64,000 nt of DNA. Source: Leyella stercorea (GTDB lineage: Bacteria; Bacteroidota; Bacteroidia; Bacteroidales; Bacteroidaceae). A program made the position numbers and the translations under genes. The notes under the pieces were generated by a model. The model was not told the DNA's origin and did not search any database. It saw only the letters and a program-made list of their open reading frames with translations. This document shows positions 41,223 to 49,995 of the stretch, in pieces; the first letter of the stretch is position 1; each line of letters starts with the position of its first letter. The DNA lies in contig NZ_JADYUF010000013.1 in NCBI RefSeq assembly GCF_021531655.1, positions 12,145 through 76,144 on the forward strand, written 5' to 3'.

Positions 41223-42346
41223 CATTTGAACTACAACATACCGACCCGTGCAGCGACGCACGTACCGGACTCATAACCACCGACCACGGACAGATAAAGA
41301 CCCCTATCTTTATGCCCGTGGGAACCGTTGGCTCGGTCAAGGGAGTACACTTTCAGGAGTTGCGCGAGCAGGTGAAGGCACAGATAATACTGGGCAACAC
41401 CTACCACCTGTACCTCCGTCCCGGACTTGACACACTGCGCAAGGCTGGCGGACTGCATAAGTTCAACACATGGGACCGCCCGATTCTTACCGACTCGGGT
41501 GGCTTTCAGGTATTCTCGCTCACCGGTATACGCAAGCTGCATGAGGAGGGATGCGAGTTCCGATCACACATCGACGGCTCTAAGCATATATTCACACCTG
41601 AGAGCGTGATGGACACTGAGCGCATTATCGGAGCCGACATCATGATGGCATTCGACGAGTGTCCTCCCGGTGAAAGCGACTATGAGTATGCCCGCAAGAG
41701 TCTGCAACTCACACAGCGATGGCTCGACCGCTGCTTCAAGCGTTTCAACGAGACCGAACCGCTCTACGGTCACAAGCAGAGCCTCTTCCCTATCGTGCAG
41801 GGATGCAAGTATAAAGACCTGCGTCGTGATGCAGCCAAGTATGTAGCCGACAAGGGTGCTGACGGCAACGCCATCGGCGGACTGGCTGTAGGCGAACCTA
41901 CAGAGGTAATGTACGAGATGATAGAGGTGGTCAACGAGATTCTACCCAAGGACCGTCCACGCTATCTCATGGGCGTCGGTACTCCACAAAACATTCTTGA
42001 AGCTATAGAACGCGGAGTAGACATGTTCGACTGCGTAATGCCTACCCGCAACGGACGCAATGCCATGCTCTTCACCTACAACGGCACGATGAACATGCGC
42101 AACAAGAAATGGGAAAACGACTTCTCACCCATCGACCCCGACGGATGCGACATCGATCGTCTGCACTCAAAGGCTTATCTGCACCATCTCTTCAAGGCCC
42201 AGGAACTTCTGGCAATGCAGATAGCAAGCATTCACAACCTCGCCTTCTATCTGCGACTCGTCACCGACGCACGCCAGCACATCGAGCAGGGCGACTTCGT
42301 GCAGTGGAAACGCAGCGTCATAGACAATCTCGGAAGAAGAATTTAG
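41219..42346 (+). CDS. tgt: Queuine tRNA-ribosyltransferase lacking the zinc cysteines
   Basis: A 375-residue TIM-barrel enzyme that exchanges guanine 34 for preQ1 in GU(N) tRNAs. Catalytic segments are intact: DSGGFQVFSL (about 92-101) and FDCVMPTRNGRN, containing the nucleophile Asp. Near the C-terminus, where canonical bacterial Tgt has CxCxxC plus His binding structural zinc, this protein has DPDGCDIDRLHSKAYLHHL (about 302-320): only one Cys of three remains, though the YLHHL helix is kept. I believe this is shared with other Bacteroidales but could not check. It overlaps lon by 4 bp. Confidence 0.93.
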   Translation: MTFELQHTDPCSDARTGLITTDHGQIKTPIFMPVGTVGSVKGVHFQELREQVKAQIILGNTYHLYLRPGLDTLRKAGGLHKFNTWDRPILTDSGGFQVFSLTGIRKLHEEGCEFRSHIDGSKHIFTPESVMDTERIIGADIMMAFDECPPGESDYEYARKSLQLTQRWLDRCFKRFNETEPLYGHKQSLFPIVQGCKYKDLRRDAAKYVADKGADGNAIGGLAVGEPTEVMYEMIEVVNEILPKDRPRYLMGVGTPQNILEAIERGVDMFDCVMPTRNGRNAMLFTYNGTMNMRNKKWENDFSPIDPDGCDIDRLHSKAYLHHLFKAQELLAMQIASIHNLAFYLRLVTDARQHIEQGDFVQWKRSVIDNLGRRI

Positions 42347-42356
42347 TTTTAGTAGG

Positions 42357-43595
42357 ATGAAAAGAAAGAACATAAAGCGGATGCGCCACCTGCTGCATGC
42401 AGCACGGTGGATGCACAAGCACACGGCATGGATACGCAGAGCAGCTATGTGGACTGCACACAAGCTGAGATTTCTGCGTGTGCTCGGCGTGCTCAATCCG
42501 CTGCGCTACATCAAGACACTCGACTGGTATATTATACGCAAGTTCATCGGAACGTACATCTACTCCATTGCGCTCATCATATCAATCAGTATCGTATTCG
42601 ATGTCAACGAGAACCTCTCGAAGTTTACGCAATATCATGCGCCACTTAAGGCCATTGTATTCGACTATTACGCCAACTTCGTACCATATTTCGCCAATCT
42701 GTTCAGTCCGTTGTTCGTATTTATTGCCGTGATTTTCTTCACGTCAAAACTGGCGTCCAACTCCGAAATCATCTCTATGCTCGCTGCTGGCGTTTCGTTC
42801 AAGCGACTCATGCGACCATACATGATTTCGTGTGTACTCATCTCCTCGCTCTCGTTCTTCCTTGCATCCTACATAATCCCACACGGCACAATCGTCAAGC
42901 AGAATTTCGAGTCGATGTACAAGAACAAGAGGCTCAACACCTCAGCCGACAATGTTATGCTGCAAGTAGACCGTGGAGTGATTGCCTACATACAGCACTA
43001 TGACAACAACTACAAGAAAGGCTACGGATTCTCGCTCGACAAGTTTGAGAACAAGAAACTCGTAAGCCACCTCACAGCTATGGAGGCGCAGTATGATACC
43101 ATCAGCGACTCCAAGTATCATTGGACCGTAAGCAACTGGAAGATACGCGAAATGCGCGGACTTAAGGAGCACATCACCAGCGGCTCAAAGCTCGACACCA
43201 TGATAGTAATGGAACCAACCGACCTGGTATACTCAAAGGGTCAGCAAGAAACATTCACATCGCCTGAACTTAAGGAGTACATCTCAAAGCAGATAGACCG
43301 AGGCAGTAGCAATGTAGTGCAGTATCAGGTGGAGTATCACAAACGAATAGCATCCTCATTCGCTTCATTCATCCTCACCATAATCGGTGTCGCGCTGTCG
43401 TCACGCAAGCGGAAGGGAGGTATGGGTATGTATCTCGGCATCGGTCTGGCACTCAGCTTCGGCTACATTCTCCTACAGACGGTGTCATCTACATTTGCCA
43501 TCAACGCCGGCATGCCACCAATGCTTGCAGCATGGATACCAAACATCACATTCGCCATCGTAGCATACTTCTGCTATAGAAAGGCACCAAATTAA
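42357..43595 (+). CDS. LptF/LptG family LPS-export permease
   Basis: Inner-membrane permease of 412 residues from the YjgP/YjgQ family, which with LptB moves lipopolysaccharide from the inner membrane. Three N-terminal helices (from TLDWYIIRKFIGTYIYSIALIIS), a periplasmic beta-jellyroll (about 165-290) and three C-terminal helices are visible. The first 50 residues are an unusual Arg/His/Trp-rich extension before the normal LDWYIIRKF start; a later in-frame start such as residue 31 cannot be excluded. It is 10 bp after tgt. Confidence 0.9.
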   Translation: MKRKNIKRMRHLLHAARWMHKHTAWIRRAAMWTAHKLRFLRVLGVLNPLRYIKTLDWYIIRKFIGTYIYSIALIISISIVFDVNENLSKFTQYHAPLKAIVFDYYANFVPYFANLFSPLFVFIAVIFFTSKLASNSEIISMLAAGVSFKRLMRPYMISCVLISSLSFFLASYIIPHGTIVKQNFESMYKNKRLNTSADNVMLQVDRGVIAYIQHYDNNYKKGYGFSLDKFENKKLVSHLTAMEAQYDTISDSKYHWTVSNWKIREMRGLKEHITSGSKLDTMIVMEPTDLVYSKGQQETFTSPELKEYISKQIDRGSSNVVQYQVEYHKRIASSFASFILTIIGVALSSRKRKGGMGMYLGIGLALSFGYILLQTVSSTFAINAGMPPMLAAWIPNITFAIVAYFCYRKAPN

Positions 43596-43756
43596 AATGT
43601 TGAATTAGGAATGTGGAGTGTTGAATTGTCGGCTTTGCCGATTACAAATTAAACAATGTTGATTTAATTAATTGCCACTCAACACTCCACATTTCAAATT
43701 CAACATTGCGGTCATACCGCAACTATTCAACATTCAACACTCAACACTCAACATTT
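43596..43756. repeat. Inverted 29-bp repeat and 7-nt-period repeats before the helicase gene
   Basis: A 29-bp arm (43596-43624) recurs inverted at 43679-43707 with two mismatches, enclosing a TCGGC-ttt-GCCGA hairpin. A GCGGTCATACCGC hairpin and heptamers (ATTCAAC, ATTCAAC, ACTCAAC, ACTCAAC, ATTTCTAAC) follow, running up to the ATG at 43763. Confidence 0.8.
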
Positions 43757-43762
43757 CTAACA

Positions 43763-45586
43763 ATGTATTTTGACGAAACACAACTCAACGACCATGTGCT
43801 TGATGCACTATACGACATGCGCTTCGACGTGTGTACTCCCATACAGGAACAATGTATCCCGCCAATACTCGAAGGTCGCGACCTTCTTGGCGTAGCTCAG
43901 ACAGGTACCGGAAAGACCGCTGCCTATCTGCTGCCTATCCTCTCGCGTCTTGATGACGGCGGATTCCCAAAGGACGCTATCAACTGCGTCATAATGAGCC
44001 CTACACGTGAGTTGGCTCAGCAGATAGACCAGGCCATGCAAGGCTTCGGCTATTATCTCGATGGTGTTAGCAGCGTGGCTGTATATGGCGGCAACGACGG
44101 CAACCGCTACGATCAGGAACTCAAGAGTTTCCAGATGGGTGCAGATGTGGTTATTGCCACTCCCGGACGCCTCATCAGCCATATTTCACTCGGTTCTGCC
44201 GACCTCAGCCGCGTAAGTTTCTTTGTTCTCGACGAGGCAGACCGTATGCTCGACATGGGATTCTCTGAAGACATAAAGATGATTGCAAGCAAGTTGCCCC
44301 CTACTTGCCAGACTATCATGTTCTCGGCTACTATGCCCGAGAAGATTGAAGAACTAGCCAAGACTCTGCTCAAGAACCCCGTAGAAGTGAAGATAGCCGT
44401 AAGCAAGCCTGCCGAAAAAATCAAGCAGACAGCCTACGTTTGCTATGAAACACAGAAGATTGGCATCATCAAAGACCTTTTCCGCAAGGGCGACCTCAAC
44501 CGTGTCATCATTTTCTCTGGCAAGAAGCAGAAGGTGAAGGCCATCAACCGCACTCTGCAGCAGATGAAGATTAATTCGGGTGAGATGCACTCTGACCTTG
44601 AGCAGGCCGAACGCGACGAAATTCTCTATAAGTTCAAGACCGGACAGATCGACGTACTCGTAGCCACCGATATCGTAGCACGTGGCATCGACATCGACGA
44701 CATAGCTATGGTCATTAACTTCGACGTACCACACGACCCTGAAGACTATGTTCACCGCATTGGACGTACAGCACGTGCCGAGCGCGACGGTGTTGCAATC
44801 ACCTTCGTAAGCGATGACGAAATATACAGCTTTAAGCAGATTGAAAAGTTCCTCGATCGCGAGGTGGAGAAGGTGGCACTGCCCGAAGGATTGGGCGAAG
44901 CACCCGACTACAATGCTCCTCGAGGCAAGGGCAAGTCCGACCGCAACAACCGTGGCCGTGGTAGAGGCAAGAAACCGACAACTGACAAGCAGGCTGCTGA
45001 AGGCGAGAAGAAGCCTCGCAACAACCGCCGACGCAAACCACAGAATGCTGACAGCAACGCTGAGCAGTCTGCTAACACCACAACGGGCAATGCCGAGCAG
45101 CCAACAACCGGCAACTCACAACAACCAGACAACTCAAACAACAAAGCTGACAACACCCAGCCCGATGGCGAGAAGACGCCGCGCAACAAGCGCAACCGCA
45201 AGCCACGCCGCCGACCAGAGAACGGTGAAACAACTGGCGAGCAAAATAACTCAAACGAGCAGAAGACAGACAAGGAACAGAAGCCGCGCAACGAAAAGAA
45301 AACTCGTGGCGAACAAAAAACTCGTGGCGAGCAGAAGTCAGACAACGAACATAAGTCAAATAACGACAGAAAGCCAAACAACCGTAAGCGTCAGAACACT
45401 GAACAGAAGTCTGAAGGCGAGCAGAAGCCACGTCGACAACAACAGCGCCGCAACAGCCGTAAGCCTAATACTCCCAAGGCAGAAACTACGCCAAACGTGC
45501 CCGCTGTAAAGCAAACAAGTGCTATCACAAAGATTCTGACAAAACCTATCAGCTGGCTAAAGTCGCTCGGCAAAAAGAAAGACTAA
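43763..45586 (+). CDS. DEAD-box RNA helicase with long disordered basic tail
   Basis: ATP-dependent RNA helicase of 607 residues. The start at 43763 begins MYFDETQLND; the open frame upstream is heptamer-repeat DNA. Core motifs are AQTGTGKT (45-52), PTRELAQQ, VLDEADRMLD, SATMP, and HRIGRTARAERDG at the end of the second RecA domain (about 335-347). From about residue 395 the protein is a 200-residue low-complexity tail rich in Asn, Lys, Arg, Gln and Glu, including GEQKTRGEQKS-like reiterations. Such tails in RhlE/CsdA-like helicases bind RNA and can drive condensate formation. A strong terminator follows. Confidence 0.95.
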   Translation: MYFDETQLNDHVLDALYDMRFDVCTPIQEQCIPPILEGRDLLGVAQTGTGKTAAYLLPILSRLDDGGFPKDAINCVIMSPTRELAQQIDQAMQGFGYYLDGVSSVAVYGGNDGNRYDQELKSFQMGADVVIATPGRLISHISLGSADLSRVSFFVLDEADRMLDMGFSEDIKMIASKLPPTCQTIMFSATMPEKIEELAKTLLKNPVEVKIAVSKPAEKIKQTAYVCYETQKIGIIKDLFRKGDLNRVIIFSGKKQKVKAINRTLQQMKINSGEMHSDLEQAERDEILYKFKTGQIDVLVATDIVARGIDIDDIAMVINFDVPHDPEDYVHRIGRTARAERDGVAITFVSDDEIYSFKQIEKFLDREVEKVALPEGLGEAPDYNAPRGKGKSDRNNRGRGRGKKPTTDKQAAEGEKKPRNNRRRKPQNADSNAEQSANTTTGNAEQPTTGNSQQPDNSNNKADNTQPDGEKTPRNKRNRKPRRRPENGETTGEQNNSNEQKTDKEQKPRNEKKTRGEQKTRGEQKSDNEHKSNNDRKPNNRKRQNTEQKSEGEQKPRRQQQRRNSRKPNTPKAETTPNVPAVKQTSAITKILTKPISWLKSLGKKKD

Positions 45587-45632
45587 AGTATATTAGATAC
45601 GAAATAATATAGTTCTTTAGATATAACCCTCT

Positions 45633-45678
45633 AAACGGGGCAGAACTCCACACCGGTTTTCTGCCCCGTTTTTTTTGC
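45633..45678 (+). terminator. Rho-independent terminator of the helicase gene
   Basis: A 13-bp perfect stem (AAACGGGGCAGAA, 45633-45645, with 45659-45671) is followed by a run of eight or nine T. Confidence 0.92.
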
Positions 45679-45791
45679 AATCTATTTTTAGAATAAATTT
45701 ATAGCTGACAATAATATACAATAAGTGAGACACTTTATACAATACGTTTATTTAGATACATAAATCTATATGTATTGTTGGAAAAAACATA

Positions 45792-45799
45792 TACCTTTG
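45792..45799 (+). promoter_or_regulatory. -7 promoter box of the LytTR locus
   Basis: TACCTTTG followed by C, about 75 bp before the LytTR start; an inverted CAATAC/GTATTG pair (about 45741-45777) lies just upstream and could be a regulator site. Confidence 0.45.
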
Positions 45800-45873
45800 C
45801 ATGAGCGCAGTTGCCAAGGTTGTTGGTGCTTTGGTCGTACTGCTCTGAACAAAAGTAATAAAACCATAAACAG

Positions 45874-46211
45874 ATGGAATGGCTTAATATCTCGACATCT
45901 ATCGAACTTGTCAGTGTACAACAGACGATATCGTTTTCGTTCAAGCAGACGGGAACTACTCAGATGTATACCTATTCAATGGCAAACCTCACAAAATGAC
46001 GTTCAAACTCAAATTCTTTGAGGACGCCTTCTTGCAATTACAATACAACTTTTTCATAAGAGTTGGCAAAAGCCTTATTGTAAATAAGAAATACATCTAC
46101 GTTATAAATATTAGCACGCAGGAATTGCTTCTGTCCGGTTCACGGCTTAGTGTTGAATTCAAGCTCAGAGCCTCAAAAGATGCTCTGAAAGAATTGAAAG
46201 ATCAAATATAA
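45874..46211 (+). pseudogene. LytTR-family DNA-binding regulator, frameshifted
   Basis: Translation from the ATG at 45874 gives MEWLNISTSIELVSVQQ and then leaves the frame, stopping at 45998. A second frame, joined at about 45924, continues with DIVFVQADGNYSDVYLFNG and runs to 46211 through FIRVGKSLIVNKKYIYVIN and LKELKDQI. Together they make one complete LytTR domain of about 110 residues. A one-base indel near 45920-45926 therefore breaks the gene; a sequencing error or programmed frameshift are alternatives. It lies 92 bp before a membrane protein, the usual partner arrangement in LytTR regulatory systems. Confidence 0.75.
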
Positions 46212-46302
46212 TTGGAGGCGACGCTCGAGCAGGAAAAGAATGTCACTACTACCGGAGCTGACAGAGAGAAGAAAAACAACAACGTATTTAAATAATAGCA
46301 CT

Positions 46303-47277
46303 ATGAGTTATATAGAAGATAACTTTAACGAGAAGCCGGTTATTGTCATTGACGAAAAACCGGATGTTGTTCCTGGTCAGACGGAAGGTGAAGTGCCTGT
46401 GATGATCATTGAGAACGACAACGATAGCGATGAAAACAATACCATAAACATAACCACTACTAAAAATATGAGATGGTTATGGATGTTAGGCTCTATACTA
46501 GTAGTAATAATTACTACTATAGTTTTAGCATTGGGATATAAGTATTATCGCACCTATATAAATATAGGAGTACCTGTGTCCGTGAAATCAGCGGAGAACA
46601 TAAAGAAGCTACAGAGCCCCGCAAGTCATGTTACACCAGAGGTGATAATGACAAGCGACTCTATACTTGGCGTAGGTATGAACATTTACGAGCTGCGCGG
46701 ACTGAAAGCCGAGATTTCATTCTCACAGCCAGATTCTACTGATACCGAAGTCTATCTCTACAGTCGCAGCTGTGATTTTACAAGCTACGACCCACACGAA
46801 AACCGATACCTCGGCAGCCTTGTTGTTAATGGTAAGGAACTGGCTACAAACATAAGCCGATTGGGATACTGTGCCATGGCAAACAACAATGTAATGATAG
46901 GTGTAGCAAGAGACGAAAAGGTGAAAGATTATTGTATAGAGAATAGAGGCAGCTTCTTCCGCCAGTTTATTCTTGTTTCAAACGGTGTGCTGCCATCCAG
47001 ATTCTATCTACACGGTAAGGTGGAGCGTAGGGCTATTGGTCGCATCGGCAACAAACTCTACTATATTGAGAGCCATAACAAAGAGGCGCTTTGGGCTTTT
47101 GCCGATGCTTTACGCGAATATGGCTTCATTGATGCCATCCACATCACCGGCGGAACGGACTACTGTTATTACCGCTCCGCAGATGGTAGATTGCATGATA
47201 TTGGTGATGCAAACCAAAAGGGCAAGAAGCATAAGGGACAAGGAACCATACCTTGGCTGGTATTCAAAAAAAGATAA
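46303..47277 (+). CDS. Membrane-anchored protein with NAGPA-like (phosphodiester glycosidase) domain
   Basis: A 324-residue protein starting at the ATG at 46303. An acidic cytoplasmic part (1-60) precedes one transmembrane helix (about 60-82, LWMLGSILVVIITTIVLALG), and the rest is outside the membrane. The extracytoplasmic part contains NRGSFFRQFILVSNGV, RRAIGRIGNKLYYIES and DAIHITGGTDYCYYRSADG segments that mirror the NAGPA/phosphodiester-glycosidase fold (N-GG-FF, R-x-AIG, DGG). The last motif lacks the usual Asp (TGGTD), so catalysis is uncertain. It follows the broken LytTR gene and may have been its membrane signalling partner. Confidence 0.65.
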   Translation: MSYIEDNFNEKPVIVIDEKPDVVPGQTEGEVPVMIIENDNDSDENNTINITTTKNMRWLWMLGSILVVIITTIVLALGYKYYRTYINIGVPVSVKSAENIKKLQSPASHVTPEVIMTSDSILGVGMNIYELRGLKAEISFSQPDSTDTEVYLYSRSCDFTSYDPHENRYLGSLVVNGKELATNISRLGYCAMANNNVMIGVARDEKVKDYCIENRGSFFRQFILVSNGVLPSRFYLHGKVERRAIGRIGNKLYYIESHNKEALWAFADALREYGFIDAIHITGGTDYCYYRSADGRLHDIGDANQKGKKHKGQGTIPWLVFKKR

Positions 47278-47326
47278 ACATTTGTTGCCATTTACTCATG
47301 CTCAAGTTACGACGATAACTTCCCTA

Positions 47327-49903
47327 TCAAATCTCCAGCTGCGGCAGATGGTCGACAAGTATCTCGGTATGGCCTGCATCCCGAATGAATGTTCCCATAT
47401 CGGTCAGTGTAACTTCTGTTCCTGTCTTGCTGTTAGTTGCACTAAAGAAGCTGCGTCCATCGGCTTTTAAGTTAAGTCGTATAGTCCAATCCGCCACGTG
47501 AATAGTGCCGTCTTTAGTCAGACGAGGCTTGCGCACTTTACTATCGGCAGAATGTGTGTCGATGATAGTAGCAAAATGGCAGCAGCGGGTCTTGGCTGTG
47601 GAAGCGGTGAAGTGCCAATGATTGGGATTAGAAGCATAGCGTCCGTCTGCATCACCCTTAAGCCAATTGTCAGCAGGTACGAAGAATTGCGATGTTGTGT
47701 CGGCAGTAAGAGCTGTAGAGGCGTAAAGCCAAGCATCGGAAACACCACGAGCATAGTTTATGGCACGTACGTGTAGTGCTTGCGACTCATGACCAATAGT
47801 CATCGGATGCAACACTGTGTGCAACATATAACTCCACACTACGGGACGGTCGGCCTCCAGTTCGTCGTATACAAAGACAAGTCCTGAGGTTCCAAGTTCT
47901 ACAATATGGCGGCGGTAAGTGGCGAGATGATTCACATCCCATCCAGTACGTGGCGAAGTCTCTACTCCTGACTTGCGCAGACGATCGGTCCATAATGGAG
48001 ACACCACCTCGCCATAAGCGTTCGAAGCATCGCCGAGCACGTAATTCACATTACTACCAGTATAATAGCGTGGTATCCACCCGTAACCCTCAATACCAAT
48101 ACGCTGGCCCATACCGTCAACAAGGATGGTATTATGGGCACGTGTGGCACGATGGCATAGTATGGAGTGGCGGTCGACAAATGAAGTATGATGACCACTG
48201 CTATAAAAGAGCGGCTGGCCACCGTAGAATGTATTGAAAGCATTCTGATTGGCAAGTGCATGCGATGTCGAACCATATGGACTTGAGCGGAATGTCAACA
48301 TAGCATTCTGATGCCAATCAGTCCAGTCTGTATGGAAGGCTGCCAGTCCGCTCTCGGGGAACACGTATTCCGATGGTAGAGAATCAAGTCCGACACCTTC
48401 GGGTAATGGGCGTTGACACTGCAAGCGAAACCATGCCAAATCTCCCGACTTGCCAAGAAAAGACCTCTTCAGATAGTCGGGGCGCACAGCGAGCGTGCGG
48501 CGCACAAAGTCGGCAGCATAAGTGTCGCCAGTGAGTCGGGCCAACGCATCAAGATAACCTATGCGTGTAGCGCTAGGCTCGAGTACACGCTGATGAGAAC
48601 TGCCATTGCCTCCAGACTTGCTGAATGGCGGTTGCTCGAAGATTGTATACATTATATTACGACGATACCATGGGTCGCAGAAGAAGTCGTAGCCCGTGAG
48701 ACGGCTGTATAGCCAAGGCACCTCAATGAGGGTGCGACAGTTGACCATAAAGTATGAGTCGCCATTGTGCCATGCCCCGTCGGTGTTTAGAGCAGGCATA
48801 CGCGCCACCCATACGTTGTAGCAATACTCAACCCACATAGCAGCCCGTGGCAACTCGCCGTAGGTGGCAAGCGCAGCCATAGTCAGAATGCGAAGCGTCA
48901 TCTGCCAAACATGGTTGTCTGCAATGTAGTTTTCCAGATGATTGTTGTATAGAGCGTACATCTTTCCTGCCTTTCGGTCGATGGCTTGCAGCAGAGCGGT
49001 GCGTTGTTCCGTGGTGAGCACGTCATAGAACGAGTCGTATGCCATAGTACATAGCGACAGAAGCGAAGCGTCGTTGAAGTCGCCCTTGACATTGACATCC
49101 TTGTCCCAATCAACCATTGTAATAATGCGTCGTGTTGCCTCATGAGCATAGCTTACATCACGTGTGAGCAAATAGGCATAAACTAAAGCATTGCATCCCG
49201 ACTCCTCACCGCCAATAATTCGTCGACTCTCGCGCGTAAGATATGCCTTACGCTGCACGGCATTGGTGAATTTGGACAGTTTCGAAGTTGCAATATCGGC
49301 AGTTGACTTCATCGGTTTACGCATCACTTTCTGTGCCTTGTCGATATACCACTTGCGTTCGGGACGTCCCTTAGTATTAAGAACGAACGAATTCCATGTA
49401 TCGCGAGTGGTAAGAATGCGCGGATGCGAATCTGGCAAACCCTCCACCACACTACTGAAGGGCGGTGGACAGAAATGGGTTGGTGACGATTGGGCTACTT
49501 TAAAACTATTTATGTCCGACCACTTGACGCTACCATCTTCGGATACATATCCATACCGCCAATACCACATACCCGGGGCAAGGTCGGTATCAGGATTGTA
49601 CATAGGCCAGAAAGTTTCACGCTCAGTACATGCGGTGGCAAGATGTGAGTCTTGCGAATAGCGCAAACGATAGCGGAATGGAGCGTTATCGGCGGTAGGC
49701 CACTGAAACGACACCTTACGCTCACTGACGGTGCTGCCATCAGCCGGTAAAGGTGTTATGCGCTCCTCGTGCATGAGCATAGGTTCGGTAATCCGTATGC
49801 GACTCTGTGCAGTAGCTTGCTCCACACTTGCCATTGCAAGCGTAGCAGAGAGAACTATATGCAAGAATGAATATATAATATATATAAGCTTAAATATTTT
49901 CAT
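47327..49903 (-). CDS. Heparinase II/III-like polysaccharide lyase with DUF4962 domain
   Basis: Exported protein of 858 residues with an N-terminal signal peptide (about 1-33). Domains in order are a fibronectin-like/DUF4962 N-terminal part (about 40-135: SVSFQWPTADNAPFRYRLRYSQD-type strands), an alpha/alpha toroid (about 150-480, with NYIADNHVWQ and ALNTDGAWHNGDSYF), and a heparinase II/III C-terminal beta sandwich (about 510-858, with SSGHHTSFVDRHSILCHRATRAHNTILVDG in pieces). The Asn/Tyr/His pattern fits uronate lyases acting on acidic polysaccharide; the substrate is not identifiable. It is convergent with the NAGPA-like gene (49-bp gap). Confidence 0.82.
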   Translation of the reverse strand: MKIFKLIYIIYSFLHIVLSATLAMASVEQATAQSRIRITEPMLMHEERITPLPADGSTVSERKVSFQWPTADNAPFRYRLRYSQDSHLATACTERETFWPMYNPDTDLAPGMWYWRYGYVSEDGSVKWSDINSFKVAQSSPTHFCPPPFSSVVEGLPDSHPRILTTRDTWNSFVLNTKGRPERKWYIDKAQKVMRKPMKSTADIATSKLSKFTNAVQRKAYLTRESRRIIGGEESGCNALVYAYLLTRDVSYAHEATRRIITMVDWDKDVNVKGDFNDASLLSLCTMAYDSFYDVLTTEQRTALLQAIDRKAGKMYALYNNHLENYIADNHVWQMTLRILTMAALATYGELPRAAMWVEYCYNVWVARMPALNTDGAWHNGDSYFMVNCRTLIEVPWLYSRLTGYDFFCDPWYRRNIMYTIFEQPPFSKSGGNGSSHQRVLEPSATRIGYLDALARLTGDTYAADFVRRTLAVRPDYLKRSFLGKSGDLAWFRLQCQRPLPEGVGLDSLPSEYVFPESGLAAFHTDWTDWHQNAMLTFRSSPYGSTSHALANQNAFNTFYGGQPLFYSSGHHTSFVDRHSILCHRATRAHNTILVDGMGQRIGIEGYGWIPRYYTGSNVNYVLGDASNAYGEVVSPLWTDRLRKSGVETSPRTGWDVNHLATYRRHIVELGTSGLVFVYDELEADRPVVWSYMLHTVLHPMTIGHESQALHVRAINYARGVSDAWLYASTALTADTTSQFFVPADNWLKGDADGRYASNPNHWHFTASTAKTRCCHFATIIDTHSADSKVRKPRLTKDGTIHVADWTIRLNLKADGRSFFSATNSKTGTEVTLTDMGTFIRDAGHTEILVDHLPQLEI

Positions 49904-49995
49904 AGCTACAAAAGTAGTCTATTTAATATAAAAAAGAGTACTTTTTCAGAAGAATATCGAAATTCGAACTAAAAACTAAAAGCAATTATTACAAA

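Noticed and set aside
45996..46211. A 71-codon open frame read as an independent small protein
   Set aside because: It is the C-terminal two-thirds of a LytTR domain whose N-terminal part lies upstream in the same region; treated as a frameshifted gene.
49909..49916. TACTTTTG box only 6 bp before the lyase start, suggesting a leaderless mRNA
   Set aside because: No -33 element at the right distance, and a single 8-bp match is too weak to claim leaderless transcription.
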